34,957 nucleotides of DNA, from positions 1-34,957 of the forward strand of contig PBMQ01000037.1 of assembly GCA_002722615.1 (NCBI GenBank), in the 5' to 3' direction. This stretch comes from Methanobacteriota archaeon (GTDB lineage: Archaea > Thermoplasmatota > Poseidoniia > Poseidoniales > Poseidoniaceae). This document shows positions 9,674 through 19,649 of the stretch, piece by piece (within the stretch, counting starts at the first letter, position 1; each line of letters opens with the position of its first letter). The notes beneath the pieces were generated by a model that saw only the letters and a list, made by a program, of their open reading frames with translations, was not told where the DNA came from and did no database searches. The position numbers and the translations under genes are program-made.

Positions 9674-10611
9674 GCAAGCAACCCATCGTTCGTGAGCAAC
9701 CAAAGTTGCTCCTCTTTGATGATATGTTGCATGACAACTTCATTTTGCTGAACAACGTTGACTCCAATCTCATTGAGAACAATTTCTTCTCGCCATCCAG
9801 CCAGAATCCATGTTGTTTGATCTTTGTTCAGCGCATGCTGAATTGGCCCCTTTGTTGAGAAATTTGCGACTCGTTGACCTTCCTTGTAAAGATAGCAATG
9901 TCCATCAGAGAGGGTGAGGAGACGTTGCGAGCCATTTCCGTAAACGTTTGCAAGGCCACCCTCAAGTTGAAAACTACCAGTTCCAATCTGTGTGCCATTT
10001 GTTTTTGAAAGTCGAAGACACCCACCTGCTCTTGACCATACTTCGATCGTTGTATCTGTTTGGTGAAGTGTAACGGTTTCTTGACTCATCGGAAGATGAG
10101 ACAATTCCGGCCACTCAGGGGGAGGCGCTCTCCAACGCTCGACTCCATTAGTGTCAAATCCATACACGCCTCTATTCCATAAAACAAATGCAAATCCATC
10201 ATCCATTGGTGTGAGGGCCAGAGGTTCAGCATCCAAAACGTGAGCCCAAAGAGACCCTTCAGGCAAATGTGCATGCTCTATTTGTCTTGCGATTCGTAAA
10301 TCGCCTCGTTCAACACCGTCTTTGAAGGGTTTATCGAGGGGTAAACATCCCATTCTTGCAAGGAGTAACTCACGGTCAATCCACGTTGCAATCAAAACAT
10401 CCTTGACAATAACGGCGTGCTGGATTGCCATAGGAAAGGGTTTCGCGAAGTGTTCGATAGCATTCCATTGCTCATCGAGCCTACAGAGTTCACCATCAAC
10501 TCCAACTGCGATGGCATGTACTCCCTCAACCTCGGGTGTCTCCAAGATTTTTATCGCTCGAAAAGGGAGCTGAATGGTATCCCTTCCTTCGACCATGCCA
10601 AGACGACGCAT
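9652..10611 (-). CDS. Hypothetical protein, probable beta-propeller (ORF track start 10647 is a TTG; ATG at 10611)
   Basis: Repeating short W-containing blades ([65 protein letters not shown]). Confidence 0.65.
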   Translation of the reverse strand: MRRLGMVEGRDTIQLPFRAIKILETPEVEGVHAIAVGVDGELCRLDEQWNAIEHFAKPFPMAIQHAVIVKDVLIATWIDRELLLARMGCLPLDKPFKDGVERGDLRIARQIEHAHLPEGSLWAHVLDAEPLALTPMDDGFAFVLWNRGVYGFDTNGVERWRAPPPEWPELSHLPMSQETVTLHQTDTTIEVWSRAGGCLRLSKTNGTQIGTGSFQLEGGLANVYGNGSQRLLTLSDGHCYLYKEGQRVANFSTKGPIQHALNKDQTTWILAGWREEIVLNEIGVNVVQQNEVVMQHIIKEEQLWLLTNDGLLAHSILTE

Positions 10612-10662
10612 TGCCTCTTTGTCAATACTCGCTTTGAAGAAGGCCAATACTCTCGCAACACT

Positions 10663-11616
10663 ATGGCCGATGTTGTACTTATTGCAATCAACAGCGACGA
10701 CATCGCTTCTACAAATCAGGGTAAGTATCTCATGGAACTTATTTCATGGGATCGACGCGCTGATGTGGAAACATATCCCAGTTACGAATTGAAAAATGTG
10801 AGATTATGGTACTTGCCTAGCCGGATTTTATGGGAGGATCATCTCGACATTCGTTGGAAAGAAGCTACTGGGGAAGATGTCGCTGAAGTTATTTTTCCAT
10901 CACGCCATGCTGCAAAAAGTGGGAAACCATGTCTGACATTACATCCCATTGGCGTCCCTCATCACCCGATTGAGGAAGAGCCACCATTCGGAGGCCAATC
11001 TGGTTTTGCCCCTCCTCCGAATCCACGAATTGCTCCATGGTGGAGGCTTCTTCACCAAAAATGGAATGAACACGCTATTCCCGACTTCTCCTTATCGTTA
11101 GAAGTGACGCATCATGGCCCTATTCTGAATGTTCCATCCTTGTTTATCGAAGTTGGTTCAACAGAGCCATACTGGCCAAATGAAAGTGCTGCAAAATTAC
11201 TCGCTGAAGTAATTCTAGAGGGTCTCGGGCTTACCAGTGATTCCTCAAAAACATGGCAATCGTATAATCGTGGGGAACCGGTATTGGTCACGTTAGGAGG
11301 CGGTCATTACGCGCCCAAAGCCAACAAATTGGCATTGCAACCTAACGTATGGTTGGGTCACATGCTCGCCAATCATTCTCTTCCATTTGAGTCACAAAAG
11401 GAACCAGGTGTCTTATGGAAGCAATCCATTGATGCAGTTATCGCGTCGACCCAAAGAGCATATCCAGGAGGGACCATTGTGTGTAATGTTGAAAAAAAGT
11501 CGTTTAAAGGATGGCAACGACAACTGATCTATGGATACTTGGAATCAATTGGAGTTGAAGTGGTGAAGTCTAATGCGTTCTTGGAAATGGTCAAAGGATG
11601 TCAATCAAGCCGTTGA
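10663..11616 (+). CDS. dtdA: D-aminoacyl-tRNA deacylase, archaeal type DtdA (start trimmed from 10417)
   Basis: LEVTHHGPILNVPSLFIEVGSTEPYW and VTLGGGHYAPKANKLAL are DtdA-like motifs. MADVVLIAINSDDIASTNQGKYLMEL is a sensible N-terminus. Confidence 0.88.
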   Translation: MADVVLIAINSDDIASTNQGKYLMELISWDRRADVETYPSYELKNVRLWYLPSRILWEDHLDIRWKEATGEDVAEVIFPSRHAAKSGKPCLTLHPIGVPHHPIEEEPPFGGQSGFAPPPNPRIAPWWRLLHQKWNEHAIPDFSLSLEVTHHGPILNVPSLFIEVGSTEPYWPNESAAKLLAEVILEGLGLTSDSSKTWQSYNRGEPVLVTLGGGHYAPKANKLALQPNVWLGHMLANHSLPFESQKEPGVLWKQSIDAVIASTQRAYPGGTIVCNVEKKSFKGWQRQLIYGYLESIGVEVVKSNAFLEMVKGCQSSR

Positions 11617-11633
11617 TTTGTTGAGGGAATCCC

Positions 11634-12602
11634 ATGTTGTCGAAGATGATTGTAGCGATGACTCTTCGGATGCCACGTTGGTTTGTTCGATGGGTTTCCC
11701 GCCGATATGTTGCCGGTGCAACTCTTGATGATGCAGTACGAGTTATGCAACGCTTGGAATCCGAAGGTGCCTGTTTCACAATTGATGTTCTGGGTGAAGA
11801 AATCTCATCAATGGACGAAGCTCAATATTTCCTCGATGAGTATGTTCGGGTAATGAATGCCATTGTTGAACACGACATTGATGCCAATCTTTCGATTAAA
11901 CCAACTGCTTTCGGACTCCTCATCAATAAAGAACAAGGATTGGAAAACATTGAATCTCTTGTCCGACAAGCCTCACAGCATGATATGTTTGTCCGACTTG
12001 ATATGGAGGACCATCGCGTAACAACAGAAACCATACAAGTTGTATTGGATCTTCATGCTAAAGGATTAACCAACGTTGGTACAGTTCTACAAGGACGTTT
12101 GCACCGTACTCCTGATGACATCGAGAGTGTAGCCTCCACAATTGGCTCGAATGCAGATTATCGAATTTGTAAAGGCATTTACTTGGAACCTGAAGAGATT
12201 GCATATACATCTAAGAGCGATATCCGATGCAAGACAAATGAAGCAATCCGCATGGCTTTGGAGCACGGGGCCTACGTAGGGATAGCATCTCATGATGTTC
12301 CTGTAGTCGATTATACACTCGCTGTCCTTGATGAATTCAAGATGGGGCCTTCCATCGAAGACCCTCGTGAGAACTCTGGTCCTGATCGTAAAGGAAAAGG
12401 CCCGGGTTATGAATTCCAAATGTTGCTTGGCGTTCGCGGACCAATGCGCCGAAAACTAACGAAAGCAGGACATCGAACTCGAGTGTACATCCCTTATGGT
12501 GAGAAATGGTATGAATACAGCATTCGCCGACTTCAAGAGAATCCAACAATTGGTTTGCAAATTGCAAAGGCATTTTTGATGCCATGGACGAACCGTCCAT
12601 GA
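11634..12602 (+). CDS. Proline dehydrogenase
   Basis: 322 aa; RYVAGATLDDAVRVMQRLESEGACFTIDVLGE, LSIKPTAFGL, VRLDMEDHRVTTETIQVV, VGTVLQGRLHRTPDDI, RICKGIYLEPEEIAY, YGEKWYEYSIRRLQENP. Confidence 0.9.
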   Translation: MLSKMIVAMTLRMPRWFVRWVSRRYVAGATLDDAVRVMQRLESEGACFTIDVLGEEISSMDEAQYFLDEYVRVMNAIVEHDIDANLSIKPTAFGLLINKEQGLENIESLVRQASQHDMFVRLDMEDHRVTTETIQVVLDLHAKGLTNVGTVLQGRLHRTPDDIESVASTIGSNADYRICKGIYLEPEEIAYTSKSDIRCKTNEAIRMALEHGAYVGIASHDVPVVDYTLAVLDEFKMGPSIEDPRENSGPDRKGKGPGYEFQMLLGVRGPMRRKLTKAGHRTRVYIPYGEKWYEYSIRRLQENPTIGLQIAKAFLMPWTNRP

Positions 12603-13373
12603 TTACTTTCGAGCCTTCTTCTTATTACGTCTGCTTGTCGGCTTGACTCGCTTCTTGATCTGTTCTTTTGGAAGGATTGGATTTGGATTAAATCCAAGTT
12701 TTCCTTCTTTCCAGGCTTGTCGACGCTCTCGAGGGGTCTTTGGCTCGAATCGTTCTGGGCGAGGTGGTTCGTGGAGATACATGCGTTTGATGTTAGAAGC
12801 ATCAACTGTTCCTCTTAGTGTGCGTCCTTCACCAGTATGTATCGCACGAATACGCCAAGTCTGAACACCTATGTCGATGATCGTTCCAGCCTTGAATGAG
12901 GTGCCTTGTTCAACAATCAATACATCAGGCGTTGAAAATTCACCGCGCGTCTTGGTGATTTTGACTCTGAGCATGTCTTGTCGAAGCGCTACCGCTCGGA
13001 TGATTTTGGTTGCTTCAAGGGCTTCAATCGGTCCTTTATCCGATTCAATGCGCGTAATTCTCCAAGCCATGTCATCGTGTTCGAAGACATCGCCGAGTTC
13101 AAGCCATTCATCGGCATCAAGGTCGATTGTGGCCATGTACGATTCTGGGCCATCAGTGAGCATAAATGGAATTTTCTTGAGGGGTGGTGGCCTAAACTGC
13201 ATTTCATGGACGTTTGAGCAATCTTCGCATCGCAGAAGATAATCGACACCTCGGCCAATCTCCTTTTCTCTAAGAATTTGATGACCGGTGACATCCTCGC
13301 AAATGGGGCAGAGAACAGCGTTCTCCATGACTTCATCTTCGTCGAAGTCATCCTCGTCGTATTCATCATCCAT
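12603..13373 (-). CDS. HVO_0476-like zinc finger protein (start at 13373 or 13469; ORF track extends to 13712)
   Basis: MDDEYDEDDFDEDEVMENAVLCPICEDVTGHQILREKE..DYLLRCEDCSNVHEMQFRPP (paired CxxC), basic C-terminal tail KKRVKPTSRRNKKKARK. Confidence 0.7.
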   Translation of the reverse strand: MDDEYDEDDFDEDEVMENAVLCPICEDVTGHQILREKEIGRGVDYLLRCEDCSNVHEMQFRPPPLKKIPFMLTDGPESYMATIDLDADEWLELGDVFEHDDMAWRITRIESDKGPIEALEATKIIRAVALRQDMLRVKITKTRGEFSTPDVLIVEQGTSFKAGTIIDIGVQTWRIRAIHTGEGRTLRGTVDASNIKRMYLHEPPRPERFEPKTPRERRQAWKEGKLGFNPNPILPKEQIKKRVKPTSRRNKKKARK

Positions 13374-13467
13374 GCTTCTCAAGTCGGGCTCGATGCGTTT
13401 CCCCTTTGAATCCACCGCATGTGGTTTCGTCACAGTGTTCAAAACAAACCTCCTGTGAGACTTGATC

Positions 13468-14184
13468 ATGAGCGAGAATATTCGAGACCAAGTCTTGCCA
13501 AGTTTGCTCAACGCTGACCATGAACGCTCGCGTGATGAACCTGAAATTGCTGCGAACATTGCAACACAACTCGAGCACATGGGCTTGTCCACGTGGTCCA
13601 TCTCTGTTCTTCGCCGTTTGCGAGATTCAATCGGTCGGCAAGAAGCGAAAAAAATCCTTGAAGTCGGCGGGAGTATCGGACACCGTTCAGCATGGCTATT
13701 TGATTTATTCAAAGATCAAACCATTGATCGTTTTGACATCGTAGAACAAGGTGCAAAATTTGGTGTCATCCTACACCGATTACAAACCCGCTACGATGCC
13801 TCCTCATGGTCGTCAATTATCGTGAATGATTTTTCAACTCTTTGCGCAGAAGAAAAGGCATGGAAATTGACCACTGCATCTGGTGTTGGAGCCCATGAAC
13901 GAAGATTGGCGGAACATTATGATGCAATCATTGTTGATTCACCGCTTTCACGCCTCTCTACGGATTTGAAAAACGGTATGGAACTTCTCTCACCCAATGG
14001 TGTACTTTACACGATAGAACCAGAAACTCCGGTCGGAGATTATGATGAATTGGATCAAGATGGGAAAGCAAAAGTCGATGGATTCAATGCTTGGATTCAA
14101 TTAATTCAATCAACGCAATCAACATATTATATTGCATTCGTTCCGTTGTTTGGTGGTACGATTGTTGCGTTTTTCAAACGTTAG
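13468..14184 (+). CDS. Putative class I SAM-dependent methyltransferase (O-methyltransferase-like)
   Basis: KKILEVGGSIGHRSAWLFDLF (motif I), VEQGAKFGVILHRLQ, YDAIIVDSPLSRLSTDLKNGMELLSPNGVLYTIEP. Confidence 0.65.
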   Translation: MSENIRDQVLPSLLNADHERSRDEPEIAANIATQLEHMGLSTWSISVLRRLRDSIGRQEAKKILEVGGSIGHRSAWLFDLFKDQTIDRFDIVEQGAKFGVILHRLQTRYDASSWSSIIVNDFSTLCAEEKAWKLTTASGVGAHERRLAEHYDAIIVDSPLSRLSTDLKNGMELLSPNGVLYTIEPETPVGDYDELDQDGKAKVDGFNAWIQLIQSTQSTYYIAFVPLFGGTIVAFFKR

Positions 14185-15313
14185 TCTCTTGTGCTGCTTT
14201 CTCAAGAAGTGCCTCAATATCGAGCAGTCCATATCCGTAATCATCGTCATGTTCCGATTGTCCATTCTTTGGTTGGACCGTTTGCATAATCCAATCTTTA
14301 ACTTGATCGATGGTTGATACATCACCATCCGTCCCATTGCTAGCAAGTTCAGGCTCTGCCTCAAGCAGCAAAGCAATCGCACCGGTGACAAAAACGGTTG
14401 CAGCACTGGTTCCGCTCGCAGATGACCAAGTACCTTGTGTGTTTAGAACAGGAACTTGTTTTGCAGGAGCAACAAGTTCCGGCTTTTTGTCAGGGTCCCC
14501 GCGTGGCAATTTTGGAGGAAATAAGTTGGCTCCGTTGTTACCTGTCGAAGATTTGGACCAATGCGCTCCTGATAGTGTCACACCTCCAACACAAATCACT
14601 CGCCTTTCACTTCCTGGAGATGCAACGTCTCCATCGTCCTCTTCTCCACCATCGTTACCAGCAGCTGCTACAACGAATATACCACGTGCAGTGGCATCAT
14701 TAACAGAATCTTCAATCGTTCGTCCTGAACCTCCCAGGAGAGGGAAGAGATCTTGTCCTCCTCCCAATGAAAGAGAAATGATGTTAACATTTTGATTGAT
14801 GCACCAATCGATTCCTGAAACAACATCTTCTTCATAGCCTGATCCATTTGCGTGAAGTGCTTTTGAGACATAGAGATTGACATCTTTGGCAATACCATTT
14901 ATCCATCCATCTGCAATTAAAATCCCTGCCATGTTGGTTCCGTGGCCATTGTCATCATACGGGTTTGATTTGCCTTGGACAATATCAACCCAGCCAGCAA
15001 CATCAAACCCCTCAAGATCGGGATGATTCAATTCCAACCCGGTATCAACAATGCAAACATTCACGCCTTCTCCAGTGAGGTCTGAAGGTACATTGATCAT
15101 ATTTTGGTAGATTCGCTCAGAATCCATCAATTCATCACTTGGTTTGACAAAACTCAATCCATCTCCAAAAAATATGTTGTACGTAAAACCTGCAACAAGA
15201 ATCAGTAATATGCCCATGGCTATACTGACAATTTTTCGAACCACTTCCAAGTCCCTCTCCAATTGTGGCTTGATTGGGGCATGACCATCAGCAGAATGTA
15301 TCCCTTCTGACAT
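14174..15313 (-). CDS. S8 family subtilisin-like serine protease, membrane-anchored near N-terminus (ORF track start 15376)
   Basis: Triad regions GVNVCIVDTGLELNHPDL (D), DDNGHGTNMAGIL (H), GTSAATVFVTGAIALLLE (S); hydrophobic IVSIAMGILLILVAGFTYNIFF near the N-terminus. Confidence 0.9.
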   Translation of the reverse strand: MSEGIHSADGHAPIKPQLERDLEVVRKIVSIAMGILLILVAGFTYNIFFGDGLSFVKPSDELMDSERIYQNMINVPSDLTGEGVNVCIVDTGLELNHPDLEGFDVAGWVDIVQGKSNPYDDNGHGTNMAGILIADGWINGIAKDVNLYVSKALHANGSGYEEDVVSGIDWCINQNVNIISLSLGGGQDLFPLLGGSGRTIEDSVNDATARGIFVVAAAGNDGGEEDDGDVASPGSERRVICVGGVTLSGAHWSKSSTGNNGANLFPPKLPRGDPDKKPELVAPAKQVPVLNTQGTWSSASGTSAATVFVTGAIALLLEAEPELASNGTDGDVSTIDQVKDWIMQTVQPKNGQSEHDDDYGYGLLDIEALLEKAAQETNV

Positions 15314-15323
15314 GGTGTAAACC

Positions 15324-16547
15324 TCATTGGAATGCTTGAACTGCTTCGGAAAAGGTATCAACAAATCGGCGAACATCCTCTTCGGTGTTGTAAAAGTACG
15401 CAGAGGCCCTCAACGAACCATCGTATCCTTTGCTGTTGAACCATGAATGGACACAGTGTTGACCCGATCGCACCATGACTCCAGAAACTTCGTCAAGAAG
15501 AAGGGCAATGTCATGAACGGGAAGTTTGTCATCAAGAAGGAGCGAACAAATCCCCCCTCTCTTTGAGGGGTCTTCAGGGCCAATAATAGAGACACCTTCC
15601 AAATCCTTCACGCCATTGGACATAATCGTGTTTAGACGAACCTCATGTTCGTGAACATCGTTCATGTTCAATGTTGAAAGATAATCGATAGCAGCTCCAG
15701 TTGCCATCATCCCTGCGAAGTGTCCAAGTCCGCCTTCAAATTTGGAAGGAGATTTTGCCCATTCAATTGCATCATAATACGATGTTTTGACCGTTTGTCC
15801 ACCAGATTGTATCGTCCGCATTGAATTGAGGAGTTCTTCACGGCCCCAAAGACCACCCATCCCTGATGGCCCCAGCATCTTGTGAATTGAAAAGGCGAAG
15901 AAATCGATTCCCATTTCTTGGACATCGACTGGCATGTGTGGGGCAGATTGTGCTCCATCAACACAAACGAGTGCACCGAAATCTTTCGCAATTTTCGTGA
16001 TTTCCCGAATTGGAGTTTCAACCCCGTCAAGGTTCCCCACTTGGCTGACTGACACCATCTTGAGTTGTTCTCCTGCTTCTGAACACATTGCTTCAAATGC
16101 TTCCAGATCAAAGGTATTGTCCGGATTGGAAGGGACTACTCTGTGGTCTACACCTTGTTCTTCTTCGAGTTGAAGCCATGGAACCAGATTCGAATTGTGC
16201 TCACGATCAGTCGTAAGAATCACATCACCCTTCTTCCAAGACAGTCCTTTCGCCACCTGATTCAAACTATGCGTGGCATTTCTTGTGAAGACGAGTTCGT
16301 TCACAGATGGTGCATTAAAGAATCCAGCTAGGGTCGTTCTTGATTGTGCTATTGTCTTTGACACAGCGGTGCTAAAACGATGGACAGAACGACCGCCACA
16401 TCCGGGTGACTTAACGTAATAATCGGAAATAGCATCAATCACAGATTGAGGCCGGAGAGTGACACAAGCATTGTCCAGGTAAGCGATAGGGTCGTCGAGA
16501 CACAATGCTGGGAAATCTTCTCTTAACGCCTTCAGGTTCATCACCAT
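15324..16547 (-). CDS. sufS: Cysteine desulfurase, SufS-like class V aminotransferase
   Basis: PIAYLDNACVTLRP, TRNATHSLNQVA, REHNSNLVPW, VCVDGAQSAPHMPVDVQEMGIDFFAFSIHKMLGPSGMGGLWG (PLP Lys), VMVRSGQHCVHSW. Confidence 0.9.
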   Translation of the reverse strand: MVMNLKALREDFPALCLDDPIAYLDNACVTLRPQSVIDAISDYYVKSPGCGGRSVHRFSTAVSKTIAQSRTTLAGFFNAPSVNELVFTRNATHSLNQVAKGLSWKKGDVILTTDREHNSNLVPWLQLEEEQGVDHRVVPSNPDNTFDLEAFEAMCSEAGEQLKMVSVSQVGNLDGVETPIREITKIAKDFGALVCVDGAQSAPHMPVDVQEMGIDFFAFSIHKMLGPSGMGGLWGREELLNSMRTIQSGGQTVKTSYYDAIEWAKSPSKFEGGLGHFAGMMATGAAIDYLSTLNMNDVHEHEVRLNTIMSNGVKDLEGVSIIGPEDPSKRGGICSLLLDDKLPVHDIALLLDEVSGVMVRSGQHCVHSWFNSKGYDGSLRASAYFYNTEEDVRRFVDTFSEAVQAFQ

Positions 16548-17512
16548 GCCTCCTCATCTGGAGAAACATCAAGTAACGCTGCTTTACTCAACAAATCTTC
16601 TTCAGCCACTACTGCGGCTTTTGTTCGAACTTTTGCTTCGGAGCCCAACATTTTCTGTGGGAACCATATGACCCATAGCATGAGTGGTATTGCAACGATT
16701 GCAAAGAGAAGGTGCAAAACTAAAGCCCAGGTTCGGGAACCTGTACGTTCAGCAACGTAATGCGCCCCTGACCAAGCACTTACCATCACTGAAACTGTCC
16801 ATGAAGCGCTAATGACGACCCATCCCCGTAGGGAATGTTCACTCATTGCGGTTTCCATTATTCGAACATCTTCGTGCAAATGATGTGTTTCTACATGTAG
16901 ATCTCTTGTCTCCCTTACGGCTTTAATGAAGAAATATAAGAAGAATACACAAACGAGTGAAATCAAAAATCCACCCATCATGTCGGATAAAGAAAAGGCA
17001 AGTGGGAAATCTTTGTTTTCTGAATGGAAGTAAATCTGAGAAACACCAAATCCGCCCCAAATCAACAACAGTGTAATTGTATGTGTTTTCATGATTGGGA
17101 AAAGTTGAATCAATGAAAACAAGAACCAGCCCCAACACAATACAGAAATGACCATTTGGAAATAAGCAGTACTTCCTGCATCTTGGAGACCTTCTAATCC
17201 AGCTATTTTTGCGTTACCTCCATCGAAGATATCGACATTCAATGAACCGAGGATAACAGCGATGAGTGCTGAGATTGCGGCAAGAGTGAACTGTGGATTC
17301 CAATCCGTTCGTATTAATTTCCATTGAAACAACAATTCTTGTCGAATGTTGAGAATCAATGGATGAAAATCGAAGAATTTTGGCTCGATTTTCACATCAC
17401 TTAAGCGTAAGGGGAGACCGTCATGAGATGCATCATGGGTCGCTGATTCCCCACCGTCCATGTTGGCCCGAGAAGGTTCACCTTTGAGTTTGTTGTGTTG
17501 CAACAATGACAA
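16541..17512 (-). CDS. Hypothetical multi-pass membrane protein
   Basis: Several hydrophobic helices (FTLAAISALIAVILGSL, ISVLCWGWFLFSLIQLFPIM, GGFLISLVCVFFLYFFI, VLHLLFAIVAIPLMLWVIWFP). Confidence 0.65.
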   Translation of the reverse strand: MSLLQHNKLKGEPSRANMDGGESATHDASHDGLPLRLSDVKIEPKFFDFHPLILNIRQELLFQWKLIRTDWNPQFTLAAISALIAVILGSLNVDIFDGGNAKIAGLEGLQDAGSTAYFQMVISVLCWGWFLFSLIQLFPIMKTHTITLLLIWGGFGVSQIYFHSENKDFPLAFSLSDMMGGFLISLVCVFFLYFFIKAVRETRDLHVETHHLHEDVRIMETAMSEHSLRGWVVISASWTVSVMVSAWSGAHYVAERTGSRTWALVLHLLFAIVAIPLMLWVIWFPQKMLGSEAKVRTKAAVVAEEDLLSKAALLDVSPDEEAW

Positions 17513-17554
17513 GCGAGAGCGTTAAACCCTGATGCAGATTGGGTTGATTTGCGA

Positions 17555-17640
17555 GCCGAGATCGCATAGCCTGGTAGTGCGCGCGACTGGAAATCGCGTG
17601 GGCCTGTCCCTCGGGAGTTCAAATCTCTCTCTCGGCGCCA
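17555..17640 (+). tRNA. tRNA-Ser (GGA anticodon), type II with long variable arm, CCA encoded
   Basis: Acceptor GCCGAGA/TCTCGGC; anticodon arm CGCGA-CTGGAAA-TCGCG; variable arm TGGGCCTGTCCCTC; T arm GGGAG-TTCAAAT-CTCTC; G + CCA. Confidence 0.95.
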
Positions 17641-17712
17641 ACTCACTCGGATGATTGCTGATTAAGCATGGCGCGAAGCGATTATATCGAAATGCTCGGT
17701 GGATTGGACACC

Positions 17713-17787
17713 GCCACCGTGGCTTAGTGGTATAGCACCTCATTGGTAATGAGGAGGTCGCGAGTTCGATCCTCGCCGGTGGCTCCA
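17713..17787 (+). tRNA. tRNA-Thr (GGT anticodon), CCA encoded
   Basis: Acceptor GCCACCG/CGGTGGC; anticodon arm CCTCA-TTGGTAA-TGAGG; T arm GCGAG-TTCGATC-CTCGC; T + CCA. Confidence 0.95.
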
Positions 17788-17887
17788 TTCTCAAATTGCA
17801 TTGTAAGCGTATTTTTCTCAACAAACATTAAGAGTCGTCGAGAGGAACTTTGGTTTGAAGAAGGCATCTTCTTCGGATGGGATAAAC

Positions 17888-18070
17888 ATGAGCACTACTA
17901 CTGAAAAGAGGAACGACACTCGAGCTAGAATAAAAGAACTCCAAACTCAAGTAGACGATCTAAAAGAACTTGTGAACACGCTTCTTTCTGTTATCGTCGA
18001 AGAACCTGATGGAGTACATACTGGTTCTGCACCTACTGGTGGCCATCCATTGGCAAATACCTGTATGTGA
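17888..18070 (+). CDS. Small hypothetical coiled-coil protein (ORF track start 17855)
   Basis: MSTTTEKRNDTRARIKELQTQVDDLKELVNTLLSVIVEEPDG: heptad-like helix; plausible start after the tRNA pair. Confidence 0.45.
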   Translation: MSTTTEKRNDTRARIKELQTQVDDLKELVNTLLSVIVEEPDGVHTGSAPTGGHPLANTCM

Positions 18071-19546
18071 TCAACCTTTGATAACTGCCATCGGTTCGAG
18101 CCGTAAGACAGCTCTTGCAAGGTTTGCCTTCATGGTATTTTCAATGACTGTATCAACATTCTTGTACGCTTCAGGCGCTTCTTCAGATAGGATGTTTTTG
18201 GTTGCAGCCTGAACGATAATCCCTTTGTTACGCAATTCTATTTCTTTATCATCAGCATTGATTTGCTTTCGTGCCGCTGAGCGTGACAATGCCCTACCTG
18301 CTCCATGGCATGCGCTCCCAAATGCTTGGTTTTGTTTAACTTGTGGTCCGGCCATTAACCAAGATCCTCGTCCCATATCACCGGGAACGACTACCGGCTG
18401 ACCTGTTTTCGAGAATGAGTGGTGGAGGTCGGCTTGATCTCCACTAAATGCTCTGGTTGCTCCTTTCCGGTGGACTGCACATGTGCAATTCTTACCGTGA
18501 ATTACATGTTCCTCTATTTTCGCAATATTGTGGGAGACGTCATAGAGGGTTGAAAGTTCAAGGGATTCTCCTAGTTCAGCCCGTAATCCTTTGAACAGTC
18601 TGTCGGTCAAGACAGCACGATTTGCAAATGCGAAGTTTGCGGCTGATTTCATGTCATTGAGGTATGCTTGACCTTGTTTGGAATGGATTGGTGCTGAAGC
18701 AAGTTGTCGATCGGGAAGAACATAGCCCCATTCCTCATCAACCCAATCCGAACCTCGCTGTTTGAGCCGCAATTCGAGTTCATGGATATGATCGCTACAG
18801 ACCTGATGGCCCAAACCTCGTGATCCTGAGTGTATCATTGCAACTACTTGGTTTTCAGACAGATTCCATTCCTTGGCAGTTTCCGCTTCGACAATTTCAG
18901 AAACCCTTTGCAATTCAAGGAAGTGATTGCCGCTACCGAGAGTTCCTAGTGCCTTCAACCCACGCTGCTTTGCCCGATGGCTAATACGAATTTCATCGAC
19001 TTCAAAGGACCCTTCGGATTCAACGTTACCAATGGTGTGGTGTTGCTCAACATTGATTGAGTCCAATTCTTCCAAACCAGCTCTTAGGATAAGGTTCAGT
19101 TCGGATTCAGTAATGTCAATTCCTCCCTTTCCAGAACCTCCAGCAGGAATTCGGCCATTGAGGCGTCGAGCCAATTTCTCTAGGTTCGGGATGTCATCGG
19201 CTTCGATGTTCAATGCAACTGCTCGAACGCCACAATTGATGTCAAACCCAACAGCACCCGGTGAAATTGCCCCTCCTTGTTCACCGTGTTCAACATCAGT
19301 TGCGACCACTCCACCAATTGGAAGGCCGTAGCCATAGTGCCAATCCGCCATTCCCCATGCAGTTCCAACTGCTCCTGGCAATTCTGTTGCGTTCATCAAC
19401 TGGATTGGCCCACGTCCATCCTGGTAATTTTCAATCTCCTCCATCGAAGATATGATTGCAGCATCGATCTTCATTCGGTCATGTGCTTTGATGCGAACGA
19501 CGCCCGGTGTCGACAAGTCGACATGCTTGGTCCATTCTGCACCCAT
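18071..19546 (-). CDS. rtcB: RNA-splicing ligase RtcB (ORF track start 19591)
   Basis: GMADWHYGYGLPIGGVVATD, GGAISPGAVGFDINCGVRA, LGTLGSGNHFLEL, MIHSGSRGLGHQVCSD, VPGDMGRGSWLMAG, SACHGAGRALSR. Confidence 0.95.
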   Translation of the reverse strand: MGAEWTKHVDLSTPGVVRIKAHDRMKIDAAIISSMEEIENYQDGRGPIQLMNATELPGAVGTAWGMADWHYGYGLPIGGVVATDVEHGEQGGAISPGAVGFDINCGVRAVALNIEADDIPNLEKLARRLNGRIPAGGSGKGGIDITESELNLILRAGLEELDSINVEQHHTIGNVESEGSFEVDEIRISHRAKQRGLKALGTLGSGNHFLELQRVSEIVEAETAKEWNLSENQVVAMIHSGSRGLGHQVCSDHIHELELRLKQRGSDWVDEEWGYVLPDRQLASAPIHSKQGQAYLNDMKSAANFAFANRAVLTDRLFKGLRAELGESLELSTLYDVSHNIAKIEEHVIHGKNCTCAVHRKGATRAFSGDQADLHHSFSKTGQPVVVPGDMGRGSWLMAGPQVKQNQAFGSACHGAGRALSRSAARKQINADDKEIELRNKGIIVQAATKNILSEEAPEAYKNVDTVIENTMKANLARAVLRLEPMAVIKG

Positions 19547-19649
19547 GGTTGTCGTTCGACATCTTTCATTTGATGATTTCCACTTTACCACGTTTTTGAA
19601 CGGGAGGGTTGAAAGGACTGGGGACCACCCGCAAACTGGAGGCGTTGGT

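Noticed and set aside
10417-10662. 82-aa N-terminal extension of the DtdA ORF
   Set aside because: Overlaps the divergent beta-propeller gene antisense and lacks DtdA features; ATG at 10663 gives a normal N-terminus.
17401-17646. Minus-strand ORF MSWRRERDLNSRGTGPRDFQSRALPGYAIS...
   Set aside because: Antisense translation of tRNA-Ser; a classic spurious ORF over tRNA genes.
17522-17824. Minus-strand ORF containing MEPPARIELATSSLPMRCYTTKPRW
   Set aside because: Antisense of tRNA-Thr/tRNA-Ser, a well-known false-positive protein pattern.
18071-19546. Possible intein in RtcB, as seen in some archaea
   Set aside because: The RtcB motifs run continuously with normal protein length; no insertion.
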